From: Chryseobacterium gleum
GTDB lineage: Bacteria > Bacteroidota > Bacteroidia > Flavobacteriales > Weeksellaceae
Direction of reading: 5' to 3'
DNA: 64,000 nt
Assembly (NCBI RefSeq): GCF_900636535.1
Contig: NZ_LR134289.1
Span: 3,296,001-3,360,000, forward strand
Shown one piece after another: positions 8,828 through 16,848 of the stretch (position 1 is the stretch's first letter; each line of letters opens with the position of its first letter). The notes under the pieces are model-generated. The model saw only the letters and a program-made list of their open reading frames with translations, was not told the DNA's origin and did not search any database. The position numbers and the translations under genes are program-made.

Positions 8828-10891
8828 TTAATTCTTGCTTCTGAAATCCTTAATATCCTGAATTCTGGATTCAAAATATTCTTTTTTCTCAGGAGTCTTT
8901 TTGATTAGTATTTCAAACGCTTTTATTGCTTTTGTATATAGTTTCTGTTCAAAATAAAGATTAGCCAGGGTCTCCGTCATCAGATGCGAGATATCGTCGT
9001 TCTTTTCTTTTACAACATAAGTACTTTCTTCTTTTAACTGACTGATCCTAGGGTTGTTCTCAATAAAGGTTTCAATAGCCTTTTCTTTAATGACCGACTT
9101 TTCCTTTTCGATTTCCTGTTTTCTGTCTATCTTCAGCCAGCTTTGCCATGTATTGATAAAACCGGGAACATTGCTGTCTACTGGTGACTGAGTTGTATTC
9201 TTCATAGTTACCTCCTGTACTTTTTCTACAGGCTCTTCTTTCTTTTCTTCCTGCTTTTCTTCAACTTTAAGTGTAGAAATATCGGTTCCGAAGAACGAAA
9301 CATTCATTACAGGAACATCTTCTTTTAAAGTTTCTGTTTCAGCTTTTTCTTCTTCAATGACTTCAGTTGATACAGATTCTTCCAGAGTTTCTTCTGCCTG
9401 ATGACCTTCGTCCTGAGCATCTGTCTTAACATCTTCAACTGCCTCAGAATGCTGTACCTCTTCTATAACTGCTTCAGGTTTTACAACAGGAGTTACTTCT
9501 TCTGCCGGAGCTTTTATTTCAGGAGCTGATACTTTTTCAGATTTATTGATTAAGGAATCCGGTACATTAGATTCTACACTCATTGGTTTCCATGCTGAAT
9601 GAACTTCAGGCATTTTTTCTTCTTTTTCTTCTGCAGCTTTATCGTCAGTATTTTCTTCTACAGGTAATGGGTTTTCAATAATTTCTTCCTGCACCAGCTT
9701 TTCTTCAATTTGCGCTGGTTTCTCGTCACTTGTTGACCAAAAATGAAAACTCTGGGTCTCAGCAAAGCTAATCTCATGATCTTCAATGGATTCAGACTCT
9801 GTCTTTTCTTCCTGCGAAACAGACTTGGTCTCCTTCATCTTTTTCTCAACCTCTTCGATCAGACGTCTCATTTCCTCTTCATGTTTATTAACATTCGGCT
9901 GGGAAATTTCAACGGTCTCAATAGTTTCTTCATTGTTTGCCTGGATTTTAACGTCCGGCATAAATGAATCGGTACCATGGAAGCTTACTTCAGCATCAGA
10001 TACATCTGCGGAGTGCCTTTCTTCATTACTATTTACTTCTTTTTCATCAGAAATCTGATCTTCATCAATAATGATTTCCGGTGTAAAGTTTTCTCCTGCA
10101 TTTTCTGCTTTTTGCTGAGCAGGTTCTTCTGCTATTTCATCTTCAATATTTCCTTCAGGCAATAAAGATGCTACTTCATGGAAACTTGTATTTTCGCTTT
10201 CTTCAATTTTTTCTTCTTCTTTTTCTGAAGATATCTGATTTTCATGAATAATAGTTTCCGGCGTAAAGTTTTCTCCTGCTTTTTCCTCTGTTTCAGCCTG
10301 TGCTTCTTCTTTCGATTTCTGAACAGGTTGTTCTGATGCAGGCTCAGCCTTTTGCGTTACCAGGGTTCCTGATTCCAGAGTAGATTCAATATCTATTGTT
10401 TCAGAATTCTGTTCATTCAGGAAATTTTCTTCTCCTTCAAATAAGATCCTGTTTCGCTCACCATTTACATAAATAGCTTTAACCTCATGTGCAATTGGTA
10501 AAACACATGCTTTTTCCTTCTCCTCTGCCAATTTCTCCACCGCAGCTTCTTCTTCTCTTTTAATAGGGAAAGATTTAGTTTTCAGGGCTAATTGTGCAGG
10601 CTTTTCAACGGTTTTAGATGGCTTCTTTTCTTCAGCAATTTCAGCTTTTGGTTCTTGTCTGATCTTTCCATTGATCAGCTGATACAGAATTTTTTTATCT
10701 GTAGTATAGGCCGCTGTTGTAGAGAGTTCCTTCTGATAGTTCTCTTTTTCGTACAGGTGTACTCCATACAGATGGAGCGCCCTGATATTCTGGATATAAG
10801 GAAAAGTGTGAATCTCTTCTTTCAAAAGACCAAGGTCTTCCAACTGAATATTTTTCGGATTTTTTATTAATTCTAAAACTCTCGGATTCAT
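8828..10891 (-). CDS. Acidic repeat protein with C-terminal TPR, function unknown
   Basis: 687 aa, no signal peptide. An N-terminal globular part (1-75) is followed by a very long Glu/Lys/Val-rich low-complexity region (about 80-600). A C-terminal TPR-like segment (about 632-684) has LANLYFEQKLYTKAIKAFE. Two copies of AGENFTPE begin exactly 60 residues apart (205 and 265), each followed by a QIS.EKE motif, and a short SF..T.S motif recurs near 236, 303, 375 and 532. It begins just after lptE stops. Its place next to lptE suggests an envelope-related or scaffold role, but no function is known to me. Confidence 0.8.
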   Translation of the reverse strand: MNPRVLELIKNPKNIQLEDLGLLKEEIHTFPYIQNIRALHLYGVHLYEKENYQKELSTTAAYTTDKKILYQLINGKIRQEPKAEIAEEKKPSKTVEKPAQLALKTKSFPIKREEEAAVEKLAEEKEKACVLPIAHEVKAIYVNGERNRILFEGEENFLNEQNSETIDIESTLESGTLVTQKAEPASEQPVQKSKEEAQAETEEKAGENFTPETIIHENQISSEKEEEKIEESENTSFHEVASLLPEGNIEDEIAEEPAQQKAENAGENFTPEIIIDEDQISDEKEVNSNEERHSADVSDAEVSFHGTDSFMPDVKIQANNEETIETVEISQPNVNKHEEEMRRLIEEVEKKMKETKSVSQEEKTESESIEDHEISFAETQSFHFWSTSDEKPAQIEEKLVQEEIIENPLPVEENTDDKAAEEKEEKMPEVHSAWKPMSVESNVPDSLINKSEKVSAPEIKAPAEEVTPVVKPEAVIEEVQHSEAVEDVKTDAQDEGHQAEETLEESVSTEVIEEEKAETETLKEDVPVMNVSFFGTDISTLKVEEKQEEKKEEPVEKVQEVTMKNTTQSPVDSNVPGFINTWQSWLKIDRKQEIEKEKSVIKEKAIETFIENNPRISQLKEESTYVVKEKNDDISHLMTETLANLYFEQKLYTKAIKAFEILIKKTPEKKEYFESRIQDIKDFRSKN

Positions 10892-10892
10892 C

Positions 10893-11444
10893 TTACCAAT
10901 TCGCTACAATGTCGTTAAATATCTTATTAATAATTCTATCTGTCACCAGCTTTACCTGCTGGTCTTCGATCTGACTTAGAGATACATCACTGTTGAAAGC
11001 GGCTTCATCAGAATACGTTCTGTCAAAACTTGCATCCGGATGAATTTTATTTTCATAATGTACCTTTACTGTAATCGTAAGTTTATTCTGTGCCTGCTGA
11101 ACCACTCCACCCGAAGGGTTTGTCTGGGTATTGGAACTGATTGTGGTAGGGGTAATGGAATAGTCCGTAATTTCTCCTTCAATCAGGATATCAGGATTTT
11201 CTTTTGTTCCTTTTAAAGTGGTTCTCTGAAGGAATCTGTTTTGTATTGCCGTAGAAAACTGCTGTGATAATGCAGGGTTTACGAGAGGTGCATTATTGGG
11301 AAATTCATTGATCTGAACTGTTTTCTCGTCCGTAAGAGATGATCCCGTAAAACTGTAGCATGAATTTAAAACTCCCAGCAACGCAAAAAGCATTACTGTT
11401 AGCAGCGACTGTTTCAGGCTGATATTTTTAATCCTGATATTCAT
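10893..11444 (-). CDS. lptE: LPS assembly lipoprotein LptE
   Basis: 183 aa lipoprotein with a lipobox at LNSC (Cys29), beginning CYSFTGSSL. This resembles Bacteroidota LptE, which plugs the LptD barrel at the outer membrane during lipopolysaccharide export. It sits between the sigma-54-type activator gene upstream and the acidic repeat protein gene, an order I recognise as common downstream of miaB in Flavobacteriia. The start at 11444 gives a basic region before the hydrophobic segment; a later ATG (residue 18) would shorten it. Confidence 0.85.
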   Translation of the reverse strand: MNIRIKNISLKQSLLTVMLFALLGVLNSCYSFTGSSLTDEKTVQINEFPNNAPLVNPALSQQFSTAIQNRFLQRTTLKGTKENPDILIEGEITDYSITPTTISSNTQTNPSGGVVQQAQNKLTITVKVHYENKIHPDASFDRTYSDEAAFNSDVSLSQIEDQQVKLVTDRIINKIFNDIVANW

Positions 11445-11493
11445 TTTTGTGGTATTTTCTGTTATTTAAAATCTTAAATCTTTATTTTTGATT

Positions 11494-12783
11494 TTAATCT
11501 TCCAGATTATATTGTTTTATTTTTCTGTATAAAGTTCTTTGTGAGATTCCCAGCTCATCTGCCGCTCTGTTTCTACGTCCCTTATGCTTCTCCAAAGCCT
11601 TGATAATCAAATCTTTTTCATTATTCTGAAGCGAAAGAGATTCTGGTCTGTTTTCTTCAATTTCAATATCTTCAACATCTTCATAACTGTCTTCAGGATT
11701 TGAAATAATTGTAGGAGTCTGAACGGCCGGTGTATCATTATTATTTTCAAAATATAACATCGATCCGGAATTCACTTGTGGCTGACTATCAGAAGTATAA
11801 ATTCTGTTGATCAGGTTTTTCTCATGGTTACTCAGATCTGCAGTTCCTCTGTTCTTGATAAGTTCCGAAGTTAAGGATTTTAAATCATTAATATCATTCC
11901 TCATATCAAACAGAATTTTATACATGATTTCCCTTTCGCTTCCGAAATCATTCTGCTTTGGAGCACTCTGATTATTTACCACCATGGGAAGGTGGGTTTC
12001 CATTGGAATATATTCAGCAAGTTTTTCTGCAGTGATATTCCGGTTTCTTTCCACAACGGTCATCTGTTCCACTAAATTTCTTAGCTGGCGGACATTTCCG
12101 GGAAAAGAATAGCTTTCTATATAATGAATCGCACTTTGCTCCAACTCAAGCTCAGGCATCCTGTATTTTTCTGCAAAGTCTATTGCAAACTTTCTGAATA
12201 ACAAGTGAATGTCTCCTTTTCTTTCTCTTAAAGGCGGCATATCAATCTGAACAGTATTCAGACGGTAATACAAATCCTCACGGAATCTTCCGTCATGGAT
12301 GGCCTTCATCATATTAACGTTGGTAGCTGCCACAATTCTTACATTGGTTTTCTGAACCTGTGACGAACCCACCTTCATAAATTCACCGCTTTCCAGTACT
12401 CTTAAAAGACGAACCTGGGTCTGCAAAGGAAGCTCTCCCACCTCATCCAGAAAGATCGTTCCGCCATCTGCCACTTCAAAATATCCTTTTCTTGTAGCTG
12501 TAGCCCCTGTAAAGGCACCTTTTTCATGTCCGAAAAGCTCGGAATCTATGGTCCCTTCCGGAATTGCCCCACAGTTTACCACGATATAGGGCTGATGTTT
12601 TCTTCTGGATTCTGAATGAATGATTTTCGGAATAAACTCTTTTCCCACTCCACTTTCTCCAATCACCAGTACAGAAATGTCTGTAGGGGCAACCTGGATA
12701 GATTTTTCCAGGGCACGGTTGAGTGCAGGAAAGTTTCCGATAATTCCGAAACGGTTTTTTATGTTTTGTAGCTCGTTGCTCAT
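11494..12783 (-). CDS. Sigma-54 interacting transcriptional activator (Fis-type HTH)
   Basis: 429 aa. An AAA+ domain (about 10-245) has Walker A GESGVGKE, the sigma-54 contact loop GAFTGA, and Walker B with FLDEVGELPLQTQ. A linker of low complexity follows, and a C-terminal Fis-type helix-turn-helix (about 385-425) has RRNRAADELGISQRTLYRKI. No receiver or other sensory domain precedes the AAA+ module. This orphan activator is normally encoded between miaB and lptE in Flavobacteriia; here an extra block separates it from miaB. Confidence 0.92.
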   Translation of the reverse strand: MSNELQNIKNRFGIIGNFPALNRALEKSIQVAPTDISVLVIGESGVGKEFIPKIIHSESRRKHQPYIVVNCGAIPEGTIDSELFGHEKGAFTGATATRKGYFEVADGGTIFLDEVGELPLQTQVRLLRVLESGEFMKVGSSQVQKTNVRIVAATNVNMMKAIHDGRFREDLYYRLNTVQIDMPPLRERKGDIHLLFRKFAIDFAEKYRMPELELEQSAIHYIESYSFPGNVRQLRNLVEQMTVVERNRNITAEKLAEYIPMETHLPMVVNNQSAPKQNDFGSEREIMYKILFDMRNDINDLKSLTSELIKNRGTADLSNHEKNLINRIYTSDSQPQVNSGSMLYFENNNDTPAVQTPTIISNPEDSYEDVEDIEIEENRPESLSLQNNEKDLIIKALEKHKGRRNRAADELGISQRTLYRKIKQYNLED

Positions 12784-12819
12784 AAGTAAATTTTTGATTA
12801 TTGATTTAATGTTAATCTT

Positions 12820-13624
12820 CTACACCGCTTCAATCTGCTGTCTGTAGATTTTGTTAAAGTGATGAGTGTAGACCTCTTTCATGGTCTTTCCTTCATCATA
12901 CGTTCGTAAGGCTAACTTTTTTAAATCCAAATAATCTTTGTTTCTGATCTTAGAAACTTTACTCTTAAAGTATATATTCTCAGCAAAGTCGTACTCTTTG
13001 CTTTGTTTTTTCAAAATTTTCAAGGACTCTGTCATATCTTCCCAGCTCGAAACAGGTAACTCCCAGCTGATAATGATCAAACATTCCTTTCACATAACCT
13101 CTGGCAGCCAGAAGCCTTTCTATAATCCCTGCGGCTTTTTCTTTCTGTCCTAACGCACTGTAAGACATGGCTCTCACCACATCCAGATTATAATCTCCAT
13201 TCTGGGATCTTCCAAGGTCCCCCGGATAATATTTTTTTAATTGTTCTAAATCCTGAACAGCTTCTTTATAGCCTCTTAAAAACTGAAACTTTGTCCAGCC
13301 TCTGTAAACAAGGTACGTTTTGGGATCTGAGACAATGACTTCATCAATCAGAATCTTCCAGGTTACGAAATTCCCGTTTTTAAGATATGGAACTGCTTTT
13401 TCCATATAAGCATGGGAGAAATCGGGGCAAAGTTCAATAGCTTTATCAAAACCTTCCTGAGATTCCGCGAAACCTTGTAAATCTGAAGCCCAGTTGTATA
13501 ACCCGCACGCTTTTTTGCAGTTCTCACCCTCTACTGCATTACAGTTAACCTGTGCAATAGTATTGGTGTAAACTATAAGTAACAAAAAGCTAAGGTAATA
13601 CCTCTGAAACTTTTCCATTTTCAA
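12820..13624 (-). pseudogene. TPR-like secreted protein, disrupted by a +1 frameshift
   Basis: Two overlapping reading frames make one gene. The upstream frame (start 13624) encodes a signal peptide ending near AQVNC and TPR-like helices including KACGLYNWASD. At the T6 run 13006-13011 (A6 on the coding strand) the frame breaks and would stop after QRVRLC. Removing one A continues it into the second frame (KEYDFAENIYFKSK...) to the stop at 12820. The repaired product would be 267 aa. The gene lies in a block where neighbours are also frameshifted, so either decay or homopolymer sequence error is possible. Function unknown. Confidence 0.75.
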
Positions 13625-13897
13625 TTTTATAGGTTAAATACTGATCATAATCCTTTTTAAACCTCGTATCTCGTTTGACATCCAGCCGTCAAGTTATTTT
13701 GTAAACTGCTGCAATTTTTTCCAATTCTTCATCAGTACAGCATCATTCAGATCCGGTTTATATGCTGTAATCTCAACAGGACTGTCTTTCCTTCACAATT
13801 TACTAAAAATCTTACGGTAACACACCGTTGATCTTGTTTCTTTTTTAAGTTTCTCAGTGATCGGGATTCTTTCTAAAATAAACCGCTTGATCAAAAC
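13590..13897 (-). pseudogene. Decayed remnant of a small TonB-like/unknown gene
   Basis: No intact ORF, but translated pieces on the minus strand form one protein spread over several frames: an ERIPITEKLKKETRSTV piece, then CVTVRFLVNCEGKT, then SPVEITAYKPDLNDAVL, then KDYDQYLTYKIENGKVSEV ending at a TAG at 13590-13592. The ending resembles small Chryseobacterium proteins with an 'F.VNC.G.TG...YYQYL.FK...G...E..P' pattern. At least three frame breaks and one TAA are present and the 5' end is missing, so this one looks truly degraded. Its 3' end overlaps the start of the TPR gene. Confidence 0.65.
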
Positions 13898-13903
13898 TTA
13901 TAT

Positions 13904-15349
13904 TTATTCCGCTGTTCTCCCTAAAAGTGTGCCCTGCGTATTGTCATACACAAAAACGTTCACAATGTCACCTATTTTCTGTCCTTCAAGCTTATCAAAG
14001 ACACATACGGCATTCTGAGAGTTTCTTCCCTTCCATTGGTTTTTATTCTTCTTAGAAATTCCTTCGATCAGAATCTGGTGCTCTCTTCCTACATAAGATT
14101 TCATTCTCTTTTTGGAGAGCTCACCCTGAAGAGCAATTACCTCAGCAAGACGTCTCTGTTTTACATCAGCAGGAATATTGTCTTCCATTTTTTTATGGGC
14201 AGGCGTTCCCGGTCTTTCTGAATAAGCAAACATATATCCGTAGTCATATTCCACTTCTCTCATCAGGCTTAAGGTATCCTGGTGATCTTCTTCTGTTTCA
14301 TTACAGAATCCTACGATCATATCCTGTGAAAATGCTACTTCCGGAACAATTTCCTTTGCTTTTCTGATCAGATCAAGGTATTCTTCACGGGTATGTTGTC
14401 TGTTCATCGCTGCCAGCATATTATTGCTTCCGCTTTGTACAGGAAGGTGTACATATTTGCAGATGTTATCATGTTTTGCCATCATTCTGAAGACATCAAG
14501 ACTCATATCCTGAGGATTTGAAGTAGAGAATCTGATTCTTAGTTCGGGAACAGCTTTAGCTACTAAATCAAGAAGCTGAGCAAAATTAACGGCTGTTGCT
14601 TTCTGCATTTCAGATGCTTTGGCAAAATCTTTTTTAGGACCGCCACCATACCAAAGATAAGAGTCTACGTTTTGTCCTAAAAGGGTAATTTCTTTATAAC
14701 CGTTATTGGCTAGATCTTTACATTCTTCAATAATAGAGTGCGGATCACGGCTTCTTTCTCTTCCTCTGGTAAAAGGAACCACACAGAATGTACACATATT
14801 GTCACAACCTCTTGTAATAGTAACAAAAGCAGTCACTCCGTTTCCTCCTAAACGAACAGGATTGATGTCTGCATAGGTCTCTTCTTTGGAAAGAATTACA
14901 TTGATGGCATCTCTACCGTCATCCGTTTCTTTTAAAAGATTGGGTAGGTCTCTGTAAGCATCTGGCCCAACTACAAGGTCAACCAATTGTTCTTCTTCCA
15001 GGAATTTAGTTTTCAATCTTTCCGCCATACATCCCAAAACTCCTACCGTCATATTCGGTCTTTCTTTTTTGAGATTTTTGAACTGGGAGAGACGCATTCT
15101 TACCGTTTGTTCTGCTTTTTCACGGATAGAGCATGTGTTTAATAGAATCAGATCAGCTTCTTCCACTTTCATCGTTGTGTTGTATCCCTGTTCGTTAAGA
15201 ATGGATGCAACAATCTCAGAGTCAGAGAAGTTCATCTGACAACCATAGCTTTCCAAAAACAGCTTTTTAGAATTTTCCGGTCTTTCGGCAATAGCAAAAG
15301 CTTCGCCCTGCTTTGTTTCGTCTATATATTTTTCCTGCACGATAATCAA
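13904..15349 (-). CDS. miaB: tRNA-2-methylthio-N6-dimethylallyladenosine synthase MiaB
   Basis: 481 aa radical-SAM methylthiotransferase that converts i6A37 to ms2i6A in tRNA. The N-terminal UPF0004 domain has three cluster cysteines (YGCQMN, NTCSIREKA, LGCMAER). The radical SAM motif is C...C..C in GCDNMCTFCVVP, and a C-terminal TRAM domain (about 410-478) follows. It is intact although both flanks are damaged. A miaE gene at 43197 would hydroxylate its product. Confidence 0.96.
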   Translation of the reverse strand: MIIVQEKYIDETKQGEAFAIAERPENSKKLFLESYGCQMNFSDSEIVASILNEQGYNTTMKVEEADLILLNTCSIREKAEQTVRMRLSQFKNLKKERPNMTVGVLGCMAERLKTKFLEEEQLVDLVVGPDAYRDLPNLLKETDDGRDAINVILSKEETYADINPVRLGGNGVTAFVTITRGCDNMCTFCVVPFTRGRERSRDPHSIIEECKDLANNGYKEITLLGQNVDSYLWYGGGPKKDFAKASEMQKATAVNFAQLLDLVAKAVPELRIRFSTSNPQDMSLDVFRMMAKHDNICKYVHLPVQSGSNNMLAAMNRQHTREEYLDLIRKAKEIVPEVAFSQDMIVGFCNETEEDHQDTLSLMREVEYDYGYMFAYSERPGTPAHKKMEDNIPADVKQRRLAEVIALQGELSKKRMKSYVGREHQILIEGISKKNKNQWKGRNSQNAVCVFDKLEGQKIGDIVNVFVYDNTQGTLLGRTAE

Positions 15350-15440
15350 TTTAAGGCCCGTAATAGTAAATTACGAACAGATAAGTTTGCAAAGATACAA
15401 AATATTGTGACAGAATGTCAGCGGTATTATTTTAACAAAA

Positions 15441-16134
15441 TCATAAAGTTACACGCATCACGTAACTGGATGTTATCGGAACGCCGCGGAAAGATTCGGG
15501 TTGCCATTTTTCGGTAATCTGCCCTACAGCTTTCTTTACCTTGCTTTTAATATCATCCTGCAAAACATCAGGTTGTATTATAATATCTTGTAAAACACCT
15601 TCCTGATTAACTTTAAATCGTATTTCAGCTGTTACTCCTTCAGCATTTCTGATGTTCTGGTTTTTCAGATTAATGAGCAGACGGTTTCTGAATTCTCCCA
15701 TTCCTCCTGGAAATTCAGCAGATTTCTTTAGGCCCTGCGTGGTATAATTTTCTTTAAAATTGTCAAAATAATCGATCGGATAAAATATGATGGAAACATA
15801 TTTCTGTACATCCGCACCTTTTTTCCATTTTTTCAGTTTATTGATCTCGTCAAAAGCCTTCACAAAAATACGGGTAGGACAATCATCAGAAGATTCTTAT
15901 TTATAATTTTTGCCTGTCCTTTTTCGATTTCAATTTCAGCCAGAAACATTTCAGACATTCTGTTATTACAATGTTCAGAATTATTTTTGACCAGAATTGT
16001 ATTTAAATCTTTATAAAACTGTTCAGCCCCTCCTTTATAAGGATTCATATCCCCCTGCAGGAGATCAAATGTCTGGGCTTTTCCTACAGCAAAGAACAAA
16101 ATCAAACCCAATACCTGTAGGATTTTTTAATCAT
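15441..16134 (-). pseudogene. Secreted TonB C-terminal-like protein, two single-base frameshifts
   Basis: Three frames on the minus strand join into one protein. It starts at ATG 16134 (or 16140) with M-I-K-K. Adding one A in the A6 run (T6 at 16123-16128) leads into ILQVLGLILFFAVGKAQ, a signal peptide. Adding one A near 15897-15898 joins the QAKIINK frame to ESSDDCPTRIFVKAFDEI. The C-terminal part (from RFKVNQEGVLQDI to the end) resembles the TonB energy-transducer fold used by many small Bacteroidota proteins. Both lesions are missing A residues in short runs. Confidence 0.7.
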
Positions 16135-16141
16135 GATCATA

Positions 16142-16257
16142 TTAGTATTCTTTTCTGAAGTCTTCTCCCTGTTGAATCTGAATCTGAGCTTTGGCTTCTT
16201 GTGATAATCCTTTAACTCTTAAAAACATAAAGATAAAATAAAGAGATATTCTTTCAT
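16142..16257 (-). pseudogene. Very small secreted ORF, frameshifted
   Basis: ATG at 16257 opens MKEYLFILSL, a signal-peptide-like start, but meets a stop after 12 codons. Adding one T to the T5 run of the coding strand continues into FLRVKGLSQEAKAQIQIQ and ends GEDFRKEY at a TAA (16142-16144), giving 38 aa. It lies tightly between the TonB-like genes. It could also be a truncated remnant of a longer gene. Confidence 0.4.
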
Positions 16258-16266
16258 TTATTGGTA

Positions 16267-16749
16267 TTAGTCAATATCCGTTGAAATTGAAGAAAAATTC
16301 ATTTTAACTTTAATCTGTGAAGCCACAGGCTGTCCGTTACAGGAAGCCGGAGTCCAGTTTTTTTTGATCCTTCTTACAACATACTGCATGTCATCAAAGA
16401 AAACTTCGCTGTTGGCCACTTTAGGCATCCCCTTTACATCCACTACTTTTCCTTTATCATCAAGCACCAAGGTAAATGTAAAATCACCTGTAAGGGCATA
16501 GAAGTCAGAATTCAGATATGCGTACATATATTTGTTCAGGATATCTTTATAGGCCGCAACACCACCTTCGAAGGCTGCAGGTTTAAAATCATTACATTTC
16601 ACGGCAACCTGCATAAAAGGTTCCCGGATATCTATTTTTAAAAGATTTTTATTGCTTTCCCGGATAAAAGAGTCATCCCGTTCTTCCTGATCCTGTGCAA
16701 AAGAAAAATTCATCACGCATAAGGTCAAAAATAAAAGTATCGTTCTCAT
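16267..16749 (-). CDS. Secreted TonB C-terminal-like protein, unknown function
   Basis: 160 aa with signal peptide (cleavage near SFAQ). The C-terminal half (about 85-155) has the pattern FTLVLDDKGKVVDVKGM ... RRIKKNWTPASCNGQPVAS, typical of the TonB C-terminal-like fold in small Bacteroidota periplasmic proteins. It is the only intact member of the small block at 12.8-16.7 kb. No partner ExbB/ExbD is encoded here, so a true energy-transducer role is doubtful. Confidence 0.7.
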   Translation of the reverse strand: MRTILLFLTLCVMNFSFAQDQEERDDSFIRESNKNLLKIDIREPFMQVAVKCNDFKPAAFEGGVAAYKDILNKYMYAYLNSDFYALTGDFTFTLVLDDKGKVVDVKGMPKVANSEVFFDDMQYVVRRIKKNWTPASCNGQPVASQIKVKMNFSSISTDID

Positions 16750-16802
16750 AATTTAGTAATAATAAACAAAGGTAAATATTTAGCCCAGTTATAAAAAAGA
16801 AA

Positions 16803-16825
16803 AACTTCACACAATGCATGAAGTT
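16803..16825 (-). terminator. Terminator after poxB
   Basis: Arms AACTTCA and TGAAGTT; on the minus strand the hairpin is followed by TTTTTCTTTTTT, 24 nt after the poxB stop. Confidence 0.75.
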
Positions 16826-16848
16826 CTATACTATGAATATTCTTAACC

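Noticed and set aside
13000..13015. Programmed -1 ribosomal frameshift at the A6-C sequence of the TPR gene
   Set aside because: The needed shift is +1 (or -2), the A AAA AAC heptamer is not in the zero frame, and I see no downstream stimulatory structure. Decay or sequence error is simpler.
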